This document shows, piece after piece, positions 1-7,319 of a stretch of 64,000 bases of DNA. Origin of the DNA: Dyadobacter sp. SG02. Lineage in GTDB: Bacteria; Bacteroidota; Bacteroidia; Cytophagales; Spirosomataceae. A program made the translations under genes and the position numbers. The stretch lies in NCBI RefSeq assembly GCF_900109045.1, contig NZ_FNYL01000015.1:1-64000 (forward strand), read 5' to 3'. The first letter of the stretch is position 1; each line of letters opens with the position of its first letter. The notes beneath the pieces were generated by a model that saw only the letters and a program-made list of their open reading frames with translations, was not told the origin of the DNA and searched no databases.

Positions 1-211
1 CGCCGGTCTCTGACCGACTTAACCAACTTATTCTTATTCTTTAATACAACTTGCACTAAACAAGTTGGGCGTAGTTTCCAACTACGTCCGAGCGGACGCC
101 GGTCTCTGACCGACTTAACCAACTTATTCTTATTCTTTAATACAACTTGCACTAAACAAGTTGGGCGTAGTTTCCAACTGCGTCCGAGCGGACGCCGGTC
201 TCTGACCGGCC
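1..211 (+). repeat. Tandem REP-like palindromic repeat, 96-bp period
   Basis: Two full 96-bp units (1-96 and 97-192) differ at one base that I can see (A or G in the ACTACG/ACTGCG arm), and a third partial unit runs to about 211. Each unit carries short hairpins: CGTAGTT-TCC-AACTACG, TCCG-AG-CGGA, and GGTC-TCT-GACC. The same core, starting CAAGTTGGGCGTAGT and ending in the GGTC/GACC hairpin, returns inverted at 25160-25213 and in diverged form at 25208-25458. It is intergenic and no credible protein is encoded. The left end of the array may lie outside the window. Confidence 0.85.
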
Positions 212-266
212 AAACCAACATACAAATGACAACGCTTGACCCCACCCAACCAAAACCAACCTACGT

Positions 267-857
267 TTACCAAACCAGCATCCCACAGATAACCAACGAG
301 TTGAACGACAATCCGAAACTCTTGTGCGCGGAATATTTGATGAACTTGATCGCTTTTACCATGTGCTTTTTGATGGCATTGCGCGAAACGCCGAGCACTT
401 CGGCGGCTTCGTCGTAGGAATGTTCCATTTCGCGGCAGAGGCGGAATACATCCTGGTCGCGGGGGGAAAGCTGGTGGATTATTTTTTGCAGATAATGCTG
501 ATATTCTTCCGATTGCAGTGCCTCTTCCACATGGCTGGCATGTCGCAGCGAAGCGTGGATGACCTCCTCCCGCACCGAGCGCTCCGTGGCCGCGTGGCGC
601 AGGAAATCGAGCACGCGGTTTTTGGAAACCGTGAACAGGTAAGCCCTGAAAGATTGCAGGCTGGCGAGCGTCTCCCGTTTTTCCCATACTTTCAGGAAAA
701 TCTCCTGGCAGAGGTCTTCGGTGTGCTCGGTCGATTTGACGAATTTGTAAACGTAGCGGTTGATTTCCCCGTGGTAATGACGGTACACCTCGTCGAAAGC
801 CTTGCTGTCTCCCAGAGCGAGGTCTTTCAGCAGAACAGTTTCTTCGGGCGCGTCCAT
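267..857 (-). CDS. ECF RNA polymerase sigma factor (Bacteroidetes expansion type)
   Basis: This 196-aa protein has the two domains of ECF sigma factors. Region 2 lies at about residues 15-90 (FDEVYRHYH, then EDLCQEIFLKVWEKRE and the SFRAYLFTVSKNRVLDFLR helix). Region 4 lies at about 118-172 (LSPRDQDVFRLCRE, then EAAEVLGVSRNAIKKHM as helix-turn-helix). Such factors usually sit beside a FecR anti-sigma gene and a SusCD pair; here the left neighbour is the palindromic repeat, so it looks orphan within the window. The last 12 residues are hydrophobic (FNSLVICGMLVW), which is unusual. The 260 bases upstream (858-1117) are AT-rich and hold only the terminator of the preceding gene. Target genes cannot be inferred. 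Confidence 0.93.
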   Translation of the reverse strand: MDAPEETVLLKDLALGDSKAFDEVYRHYHGEINRYVYKFVKSTEHTEDLCQEIFLKVWEKRETLASLQSFRAYLFTVSKNRVLDFLRHAATERSVREEVIHASLRHASHVEEALQSEEYQHYLQKIIHQLSPRDQDVFRLCREMEHSYDEAAEVLGVSRNAIKKHMVKAIKFIKYSAHKSFGLSFNSLVICGMLVW

Positions 858-1051
858 GGTTGAGGTTGTCTTTTATACCACCAAATATCGTTTCCCTAAT
901 TTAGGCACATGTTCATTAAAATTTCAAGGTTTCAAAATTTAATATGTCATTAATTTCGTCATTTCTTTAAATAGATTAGTATAATTATGATTTTTATTAA
1001 ATAGTTGAAATAATATTCTTAACCACTCTTACTCATTAAAAACAGAGCTTC

Positions 1052-1092
1052 CCAAAACAAAGGGGCGCCGCCAGAATTCCGGCAGCGCCCTC
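1052..1092 (-). terminator. Rho-independent terminator after the DUF4097 operon
   Basis: On the minus strand a GC-rich stem (AGGGCGCTGCC pairing with GGCGGCGCCC) encloses GGAATTCT and is followed by CTTTGTTTTGG. It lies 26 bases downstream of the stop codon of the 1118-1816 gene, the last gene of its operon. Confidence 0.7.
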
Positions 1093-1117
1093 TATATGGT
1101 AATATTCCAAAGCCTGA

Positions 1118-1816
1118 CTAATCTTTCTTACGCAGGTACACGTTGTTGCTGATCGATTCCAGCTTCACGTCCGGCCCGCCGCCGTTGATTTTCCCTTCGA
1201 GCAGGTAGCCCACGATCGGGTTTTTCTCCTTTTTATTGCCGAAATCGATGTCAAGATCGGAATACACTTCGCCCGTGATGGTTTTCACCGCTACATTCGC
1301 GCCTTTGGATTTCGGCCAGGTCATGTCCACGTATCCGCTAATCGTTTTGGCAGCCACAGCGGCAGTAGCGCCCTGAATATCGATATTCCCGTTGATGGTT
1401 TCGAGTTTCAGCTTGGCCTGGCGGGGCAGGGTTACCTGGTAGTTGATTTCGCTGCATACGTAATAGCGGTTCTTGCCGTCGTCGTTGCTCCATGTGCTTG
1501 TCTTGCCCGGGCAGTCCTCGCCTTTCCCCTCCTTTATCTTTTCCTTGTCGATATCGGTTTTGAGGATGATTTCGTCGGAAGTAGTACTGCTGGTGACTTC
1601 GAAGGCGTCGTTCAGCTTGTTCTGATTGATTTTCACTGACATATGCACGGACACTTCGGGCTTGTCCCAGTAACGGACCTGAATGCTGTCGCCGAAGCGC
1701 AGGTTGAGGTTCACGGTCTTGCCGGATTCGTACGGCAGCTTCTTGTCGATGATTTTCTGGGCAAAAGCAGGCCCGAGTACGGCGCAGAAGATGGCCGATA
1801 ACAATATCTTTTTCAT
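1118..1816 (-). CDS. Exported DUF4097-type beta-helix-like protein
   Basis: The 232-aa product starts with a signal peptide (MKKILLSAIFCAVLGPAFAQ, cleavage likely after FA). The mature part has the repetitive pattern of the DUF4097 'putative adhesin' family: short strands with SINGN/ISGYV/ITGEVYSDLDIDF motifs and a closing ISNNVYLRKKD. Two cysteines (in EDCPG and YVCSE) could form a disulphide. The function is unknown. It is the last gene of a leftward operon led by an ECF sigma factor, 23 bp after a paralogue with the same architecture and the same C-terminal motif. A cell-envelope role under sigma control is an inference from context. Confidence 0.85.
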   Translation of the reverse strand: MKKILLSAIFCAVLGPAFAQKIIDKKLPYESGKTVNLNLRFGDSIQVRYWDKPEVSVHMSVKINQNKLNDAFEVTSSTTSDEIILKTDIDKEKIKEGKGEDCPGKTSTWSNDDGKNRYYVCSEINYQVTLPRQAKLKLETINGNIDIQGATAAVAAKTISGYVDMTWPKSKGANVAVKTITGEVYSDLDIDFGNKKEKNPIVGYLLEGKINGGGPDVKLESISNNVYLRKKD

Positions 1817-1839
1817 GGTAACAGATGCAGGTTTAGGTG

Positions 1840-2628
1840 TTATTTCTGCTTGCGGATATAAATGTTGCTGCTGATCGTGTTGAGGGTCATTTCGACGCCC
1901 CCGCCATTGATCGACCCGTCGACATTCGCCATGCCGCCGACTTTGGACATTCCGTCCTTGCTGTTTTTCACGCCCAGGTCGAAATCCGTGTACATCTCCC
2001 CGTTGATCGACCGCAATTTAAGGTTCGACTTCGCCGTCGCAGGCAGGGTTATGTCGACATCCCCGCTGATTGACGAAATGGCCGTCGGCTTGCCTTGTGC
2101 GAGGTTCGAGAAAGTGGCGGTCACCTCGCCGCTGGTGGTATTGGCTACCACGGGCCCGGTAATGTTGTTAAGGACGATATTGGTATTGTTCGTCTTGATT
2201 TCGATATCGCCGTCCATGTTCGAGATCGACAGGGCCGAGCCTCCCTGCCAGTTGGTTTCCACGAACTTCACCGCCACCTGCCGCGGCAGTTTGACCGTGT
2301 ATTTGACCGATTTACGGGTCGCCTTCTCGATTTTCAGCCCAGAAGCGTCCGGCGTCACCGACAGACCGATCCCGGAGTTATCGACCGCCGTGTAATACAA
2401 CGGTTTCAGTCCCTTTGCCCGGTCAGGCGGCGCTTCGAACCCGGAAGAGGCCTGAATAACGACCTCGTCGCCGTTGTACCCCTCTATTTTCACCGAACTG
2501 GCCGAAAGCTCGAACACCACCTTTTTGTCTTTCGAATTGGCCAGTTTGGCCTTGTATTCGAGATTTTGGGCGCACGCATTGCTAAGGCCCCAAAGGAGGC
2601 CCGCACTGATCAATAGTACTTTTTTCAT
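1840..2628 (-). CDS. Exported DUF4097-type protein, paralogue of its neighbour
   Basis: This 262-aa protein has a signal peptide (about residues 1-20, ending NACA-Q) and a mature region rich in repeated beta motifs such as SISNMDGDIEI, NNITGPVVANTTSGEV, ISSISGDVDITLP and SINGEMYTDFDLG. It ends in ISSNIYIRKQK, matching the ISNNVYLRKKD end of the 1118-1816 product, so the two are tandem paralogues. The motifs fit DUF4097, a family of unknown function often found with ECF sigma/anti-sigma genes in Bacteroidetes. The 185-bp gap upstream separates it from the anti-sigma-like gene and holds two hairpins, which could uncouple its expression. Confidence 0.85.
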   Translation of the reverse strand: MKKVLLISAGLLWGLSNACAQNLEYKAKLANSKDKKVVFELSASSVKIEGYNGDEVVIQASSGFEAPPDRAKGLKPLYYTAVDNSGIGLSVTPDASGLKIEKATRKSVKYTVKLPRQVAVKFVETNWQGGSALSISNMDGDIEIKTNNTNIVLNNITGPVVANTTSGEVTATFSNLAQGKPTAISSISGDVDITLPATAKSNLKLRSINGEMYTDFDLGVKNSKDGMSKVGGMANVDGSINGGGVEMTLNTISSNIYIRKQK

Positions 2629-2754
2629 GGTTTTATTATTAGGATTTATTTGCTTGTTTGGGCCCAGGAACTGGAAACCCCTGGTGGAAAAATAGCGGCC
2701 CCCTGGCCCTTAAACTTTCAATAATAAGCGAACAACCTGCCCGCGTCGTACAAA

Positions 2755-2800
2755 GGGCCAGCGGCCCGACCCAAAGTTCGCCAGGGAATTAATTCCCTGG
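2755..2800. repeat. Two intergenic hairpins, one a 20-bp perfect palindrome
   Basis: Positions 2781-2800 are a perfect 20-bp palindrome whose half-site is CCAGGGAATT. Positions 2755-2767 form GGGCC-AGC-GGCCC. Both lie in the 185-bp gap inside the sigma operon, just after the stop of the anti-sigma-like gene in the direction of transcription. No T-run follows, so a processing site, an attenuator or a protein-binding site is as likely as a terminator. Confidence 0.6.
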
Positions 2801-2813
2801 AAAAGGGGCTTTG

Positions 2814-3590
2814 TTAGACGTCGGTATTCAGCTTGTTCATGCCTTCCGTAGCTTTGAGTCGCACCACGTCGAGTACTTCCTGGTTGCGAGCCAACTGCTG
2901 AAATTGCTCCACCGCCCGTTTTTCCTTAATCGCCACCAGCGATTCGATCAGCGAGATCTGGATATTCGGGTCCGTCTGTATCGCCAGCGACTGGATCAGC
3001 GCTTCCTTCACTTCCGTTTCACGTGCAAAGTGCGTCAAAGCCTGGCAAGCCGCCAGCCGTACATTCACATTCGGATCAAAATTGAGGGTATTGATTAATA
3101 ACTGCGTAATGTCGCGATCGGCATCGGGAATTTCATAACTATGGTTCACGGCCTGAATGCGCTCGCTCGCCGAGGTGTTATTCATTTGTTCAAATGCCAG
3201 CACCTTTTTCATTTCCTCAACCTGCCCGGCGTCTTTTCCTTCGAAGACCGCCATTGCAGCACCATTTTCGGATTTAGCCTGAAACAGCCATCCCGCGCCG
3301 AAACCGACGATCAGTAAGGTGAACCCGGCTGCAATGCGCAGCAACCACGTACCCAGCCTCCGCACAGGCCCCTGCTTCGGCGGGTCCAGCATTAATGCGA
3401 GTTCATGATTAAAACTCAATGAAGGCTGCTCTTTCCGTGCATTGGCAAAATAGCCGAACTGCGCCGCGTGGCTTTGCAAATGCTCCGGCACGTCGCTGCT
3501 TTGGAAAAACTGCTTCAATGCTCGCTCCTCTTCCAGCGACGTTTCACCGTCGTAATATTTCTCTAATAGCTTTTCAATATCCTGTGCCAT
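2814..3590 (-). CDS. Membrane anti-sigma-like protein with HEAT-like repeats
   Basis: The 258-aa protein has a short acidic N-terminal region (MAQDIEKLLEKYYDGETSLEEERALKQFF) like those of Bacteroidetes anti-sigma partners. One transmembrane helix follows at about residues 87-106 (IAAGFTLLIVGFGAGWLF). The C-terminal half is helical with HEAT-like repeats: INTLNFDPNVNVRLAACQAL, IQSLAIQTDPNIQISLIESL and QLARNQEVLDVVRLKATEGM. Its start overlaps the end of the upstream ECF sigma gene by 17 bp, so the two are translationally coupled. I infer that it holds the sigma factor at the inner membrane. There is no zinc-binding HxxxCxxC motif, so it is not a classic zf-HC2 anti-sigma factor. Confidence 0.8.
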   Translation of the reverse strand: MAQDIEKLLEKYYDGETSLEEERALKQFFQSSDVPEHLQSHAAQFGYFANARKEQPSLSFNHELALMLDPPKQGPVRRLGTWLLRIAAGFTLLIVGFGAGWLFQAKSENGAAMAVFEGKDAGQVEEMKKVLAFEQMNNTSASERIQAVNHSYEIPDADRDITQLLINTLNFDPNVNVRLAACQALTHFARETEVKEALIQSLAIQTDPNIQISLIESLVAIKEKRAVEQFQQLARNQEVLDVVRLKATEGMNKLNTDV

Positions 3591-4092
3591 AATTCTCTGC
3601 TTTTAAATAATTCTCACGCAACTTCTGCCTCGCCCTCGACAGGATCGTACGGATATTCGCGTTGCTCAGCCCGGTTACCTCCTCGATCTCTTCCAAAGTA
3701 TACTCCTCCACGTCGCGCAGGTGCAGTACCAGTTTCTGTTGCTCGGGCAGTTCGCCGATGAGCCGGTGCATCAGGCCGGCGCTGTCGCTGTTCTCGACTT
3801 GCCGGTAAGGTGACACATCCGCTGCCTGCAATGCTACCATATCCGTTTCGTGACTCGTTTTCTGTTTATGATGGGATTTCAGCCGGTCCAGACAAAGGTT
3901 TTTCGTCATCTGCACCGCCAGCGCCTCCACGCTCTGGTAACTTTCCAGCTGCTGCCGGTTGGTCCAAAGCCTCAGGAACACATCCTGAATGGCATCCTCT
4001 GCCTCCTCGCGGTTGCGAAGAAACATCTGCGCCAGTCGGAACAGGCGCCCCTGAACGGGCAGAATGCGTTGGTTGAAGGCTTGTAAATCCAT
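3574..4092 (-). CDS. ECF RNA polymerase sigma factor (RpoE-like)
   Basis: The start chosen here gives 172 aa (MDLQAFNQRILPVQGRLFRL); an ATG four codons upstream at 4104 is also open. Region 2 is clear (FLRNREEAEDAIQDVFLRLWTNRQQL), and so is region 4 (LPEQQKLVLHLRDVEEYTLEEIEEVTGLSNANIRTILSRARQKLRENY, read in segments). I prefer 4092 because the upstream ATG overlaps the -10-like element of a candidate ECF promoter and because relatives begin with a similar short helix. It is the first gene of a four-gene leftward operon with an anti-sigma-like gene and two DUF4097 genes, which suggests an autoregulated envelope-stress module. Confidence 0.92.
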   Translation of the reverse strand: MDLQAFNQRILPVQGRLFRLAQMFLRNREEAEDAIQDVFLRLWTNRQQLESYQSVEALAVQMTKNLCLDRLKSHHKQKTSHETDMVALQAADVSPYRQVENSDSAGLMHRLIGELPEQQKLVLHLRDVEEYTLEEIEEVTGLSNANIRTILSRARQKLRENYLKAENYGTGY

Positions 4093-4103
4093 ATTCAAGG
4101 ACA

Positions 4104-4131
4104 TAGACGACCGGCCGGTCGAAACGTTACA
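4104..4131 (-). promoter_or_regulatory. Candidate autoregulatory ECF promoter
   Basis: Read on the minus strand, TGTAAC (4131-4126) is followed after 16 bases by CGTCTA (4109-4104). This matches the general form of ECF-type promoters: an AAC-containing -35 element and a CGTC-type -10 element. The spacer contains a perfect 12-bp palindrome GACCGGCCGGTC at 4109-4120. If it is used, the transcript would begin only a few bases before the ATG at 4092. No mapped start is available. Confidence 0.4.
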
Positions 4132-4166
4132 GGATTTACGAAAATTTTTTCATCCGCGTCCAGCCC

Positions 4167-4182
4167 CGAACAAAACTGTTCG
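4167..4182. promoter_or_regulatory. Inverted repeat in the sigma/padR divergent region
   Basis: CGAACA-AAAC-TGTTCG is a perfect 6-bp inverted repeat with a 4-base spacer. It lies in the 202-bp gap between the divergent sigma and padR genes, 113 bp before the padR start. It could be an operator for either direction; no assignment is possible from sequence alone. Confidence 0.35.
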
Positions 4183-4294
4183 CTTTCGGACAAGCGTGTT
4201 CCCGCAAAAACCGCCAGCATTAGCCCAGGAGCGCATTTCTCTATTTTGGCAAAGTATTTGTTTTGCATTATTATAACTAATATGCTGTCTGGTT

Positions 4295-4639
4295 ATGAAA
4301 AGAACTTTTCTAGGGGAATTTGAAGAAATCGTCCTGCTGGTGGTGGCCGGTTGCGCCGAAGAAGCCTATGGTGTGACGATCTGGGAACGCGTGCAGGAAT
4401 ACACGGGCCGGTCGGTTTCCCTGAGCGCAGTGCACGCCACTTTATACCGTCTTGAAGAAAAAGGGTTTCTTACTTCCGAAATGGGCGGCGCTACTGCCGA
4501 GCGTGGCGGGCGGCGGAAGCGCTTTTTCAGCATTACCAACTACGGTAACCGCGCTTTGCAGGAAATCAACGAGATCCGTCAGCAACTCTGGCAGGCCATT
4601 CCGGCCGAAAAGCTGCAACCCAAACTCAGCTTTTCATAA
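4295..4639 (+). CDS. PadR family transcriptional regulator
   Basis: The 114-aa protein has the PadR winged-helix pattern: EFEEIVLLVVAGCAEEAYGVTIWERVQEYTG, then SLSAVHATLYRLEEKGFLTSEMGG and a basic wing (RGGRRKRFFSIT). The length is usual for the short PadR class (about 105-115 aa). One base separates its stop from the ATG of the downstream permease, so the two are co-translated. In Bacteroidetes such PadR genes commonly precede FtsX-type permeases, and it probably represses its own operon. The ligand is unknown. Confidence 0.92.
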   Translation: MKRTFLGEFEEIVLLVVAGCAEEAYGVTIWERVQEYTGRSVSLSAVHATLYRLEEKGFLTSEMGGATAERGGRRKRFFSITNYGNRALQEINEIRQQLWQAIPAEKLQPKLSFS

Positions 4640-4640
4640 T

Positions 4641-7274
4641 ATGGAAAAAAAACCGCAACACGACAGCCCGCCCCGCTGGGTCGACCGGCTGCTGACGATC
4701 ATCATCGCGCCGCATTTCCTGGAAGATATCCTGGGCGATCTGCACGAGGTATACGCATTACGCACGCGCCAGGGCGGCGTCCGCGCGGCGCGCATCCGCT
4801 ACCTGCTCGCGTCCCTGCGTTACATACGCCCGTACTTCATGAAACGTAAACCCCGCACTTATTCCCCCACCTATATTTTCAGTCCTGCCATGATCAGAAA
4901 CTATCTCAAAATCTCGCTCCGGACGCTGGGCAAAAACAAGGCTTACAGCTTCATCAACATCACCGGCCTGGCTATGGGAATGGCCGTGGCGATGCTGATC
5001 GGCCTCTGGATTTACGACGAGCTGTCGTTCGACCGGTATTTCAAAAACCACGGCCGCATTGCCCAGGTATGGCAGCACCAGACATTCAACGGGGAGATCG
5101 GCACCCAGACTTCCCTACCCTTTCCGATCGGCGACGAGATCCGGCGCAAATATGGGGCGGATTTCAAATATGTGGTCATGGCTTCCTGGAACGGCAAGCA
5201 TATCCTGGCCGCCGGCGACCGGAAATTCAACAAAAACGGTACCTATATCGAGCCAGACGCAACGGAAATGCTCAGCTTGCGCATGATCCACGGAACCCGC
5301 GCGGGGTTGAAAGACCCTTACTCGGTGATGCTCTCCGAATCGGTTGCGAAGGCCTATTTCGGCGATACCGACCCGACCGACAAAACGATGAAGATCGATA
5401 ACAACCTGAATGTGAAAGTAACAGGGGTTTATGAAGATTTCCCCAACAATACCACCTTTCGGGATGTGTCGTTCCTGATGCCCTGGCAACTGATGATCAT
5501 CGCCAATCCCTGGCTCAAAACCATGGAAGACCCGTGGCGGCCGAATGCTTACATGACATTCGTGCAACTGATCGATAATGCCGACATCGACCAGGCCTCG
5601 GCGCGCATAAAGGACATTAAAAAGAGGAACATCAATAAAGAGCAGCTGAAATACAAACCCGACGTATTCCTGAACCCGATGAGCGAATGGCACCTCTACT
5701 CGGAATTTAAACAGGGCCACCGTGTGGGCGGGCGCGTCGAGTTCGTGTGGTTGTTTGGTACGATAGGCGTATTTGTATTGCTGCTGGCTTGTATCAATTT
5801 CATGAACCTGAGCACCGCGCGTTCCGAAAAGCGGGCCAAAGAAGTGGGTATCCGCAAGGCAGTCGGCTCGGTACGCAACCAGTTGATCACGCAGTTTTTC
5901 TCCGAATCATTTCTAGTAGTCGGCTTCGCATTCGTGCTTTCGATCCTGCTCGTGGTGCTCTGTCTGCCGTTTTTCAACGAAGTGGCCGATAAGAAGATCT
6001 CCATGCCGTGGGGAATGCCTCAATTCTGGCTCGCGGGCATTGGTTTCAGCATTATCACGGCCATTATCGCGGGCAGTTATCCTGCATTGTACCTCTCTTC
6101 ATTTCAGCCTGTGAAGGTATTGAAAGGCACTTTCCGCGCCGGGCGTTTCGCCGCGGTACCGCGGAAGGTGCTGGTGGTAGTGCAGTTTGCGGTGTCGATC
6201 ATCCTCATTATCGGAACGGCCGTCGTGTTCCGGCAGATCCAGTTTGCTAAAAACCGCCCGGTAGGTTACAGCCGCGACGGGCTTATTTCTATCTTCACTT
6301 CGACGGCCGATATCCACAAGCATTTCGACGCCGTGCGCCAGGATCTGAAAAGCAATGGCGCGATTATGGAAATGGCCGAGTCAGGCAGCCCTACCACCGA
6401 AACCTGGTCGTCGACCAGCGGCTTTGAATGGAAAGGCAAAGATCCGGAGCAGTCGGTCGATTTCTGGTTCGACGAGGTTTCTTACGATTATGGCAAAACC
6501 GTCGGCTGGCAATTCACACAAGGCCGCGATTTCTCGCGCGAGTTTGCGACGGATTCGGTGGCATTGGTGGTGAATGAAACGGCGGTGAAGTTCATGGGCC
6601 TGCCCAATCCTGTCGACGAGCCGCTGACCTGGTTCAAAAAGCCTTACAAGATCGTCGGCGTGATCAAAGATATTGTGGTAAACTCTCCATACGCGCCTCA
6701 CAGGCCGCAGTTTTTTTGTCTCTCACCGGGCCAGGGCAATGTGATCAACATCCGGCTCAACCCAGCCCTCGGCTCATCGGCCTCTCTTGAAAAGATCAAA
6801 ACCGTTTTTGAAAAACACGACCCGGGCTCGCCATTTGAATATGAATTTGTGGACGAAAGATATGCCCAGAAATTCTTCGACGAAGTGCGTATCGGCAAGC
6901 TGACGACCTTCTTTTCGATACTGGCCATATTGATCAGCTGCCTCGGGCTGTTCGGTGTGGCGTCGTTCATCGCCGAGCAGCGAACGAAAGAAATCGGCGT
7001 CAGAAAGGTGCTTGGCGCCTCGGTAATGAGTGTTTGGGGCCTCCTATCCCGCGATTTTGTGATCCTGGTCGCCATTGCATTTCTCATCGCCACGCCCGGC
7101 GCGTATTATTTCCTGAATGGCTGGTTGCTGAAATACGACTACCATACCACGATCTCCTGGTGGATATTCGCACTCACCGGCATGGGGACCCTGCTGATCA
7201 CCTTGCTGACCGTCAGTTTCCAGGCCATTAAAGCCGCCACGACCAACCCCATCCGCAGCCTGAGGTCGGAGTGA
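4641..7274 (+). CDS. FtsX/MacB-type ABC transporter permease with prefix domain
   Basis: The 877-aa protein begins with a 'permease prefix' region (PPRWVDRLL...PHFLEDILGDLHEVY, residues about 9-60). A first membrane helix follows at about 105-125 (INITGLAMGMAVAMLIGLWI). Then come a large periplasmic MacB-like domain, an FtsX block (FVWLFGTIGVFVLLLACINF, ARSEKRAKEVGIRKAVGS), a second periplasmic domain and a final FtsX block (FSILAILISCLGLFGVASF, EQRTKEIGVRKVLGAS). The reading frame stays open further upstream, but the ATG one base after padR is the natural start. No ATPase gene lies nearby. The substrate is unknown; peptide or lipid export or a stress role is typical of the class. Confidence 0.9.
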   Translation: MEKKPQHDSPPRWVDRLLTIIIAPHFLEDILGDLHEVYALRTRQGGVRAARIRYLLASLRYIRPYFMKRKPRTYSPTYIFSPAMIRNYLKISLRTLGKNKAYSFINITGLAMGMAVAMLIGLWIYDELSFDRYFKNHGRIAQVWQHQTFNGEIGTQTSLPFPIGDEIRRKYGADFKYVVMASWNGKHILAAGDRKFNKNGTYIEPDATEMLSLRMIHGTRAGLKDPYSVMLSESVAKAYFGDTDPTDKTMKIDNNLNVKVTGVYEDFPNNTTFRDVSFLMPWQLMIIANPWLKTMEDPWRPNAYMTFVQLIDNADIDQASARIKDIKKRNINKEQLKYKPDVFLNPMSEWHLYSEFKQGHRVGGRVEFVWLFGTIGVFVLLLACINFMNLSTARSEKRAKEVGIRKAVGSVRNQLITQFFSESFLVVGFAFVLSILLVVLCLPFFNEVADKKISMPWGMPQFWLAGIGFSIITAIIAGSYPALYLSSFQPVKVLKGTFRAGRFAAVPRKVLVVVQFAVSIILIIGTAVVFRQIQFAKNRPVGYSRDGLISIFTSTADIHKHFDAVRQDLKSNGAIMEMAESGSPTTETWSSTSGFEWKGKDPEQSVDFWFDEVSYDYGKTVGWQFTQGRDFSREFATDSVALVVNETAVKFMGLPNPVDEPLTWFKKPYKIVGVIKDIVVNSPYAPHRPQFFCLSPGQGNVINIRLNPALGSSASLEKIKTVFEKHDPGSPFEYEFVDERYAQKFFDEVRIGKLTTFFSILAILISCLGLFGVASFIAEQRTKEIGVRKVLGASVMSVWGLLSRDFVILVAIAFLIATPGAYYFLNGWLLKYDYHTTISWWIFALTGMGTLLITLLTVSFQAIKAATTNPIRSLRSE

Positions 7275-7319
7275 TGCATGACCGCCATTAGCCGTTGAAT
7301 CATTTCAAAAACCAACAAA

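Noticed and set aside
1..211. Direct repeats that might be a CRISPR array
   Set aside because: The units are 96 bp and adjacent with no unique spacers, each unit holds several hairpins, and no cas gene is present.
324..863. 179-codon plus-strand frame over the ECF sigma factor
   Set aside because: The minus-strand frame has complete sigma region 2 and region 4 motifs; the plus-strand frame has none.
4452..4640. Upstream extension of the first permease
   Set aside because: These 63 codons lie inside padR in another frame and encode no recognisable sequence; the ATG one base after the padR stop begins the conserved prefix domain.
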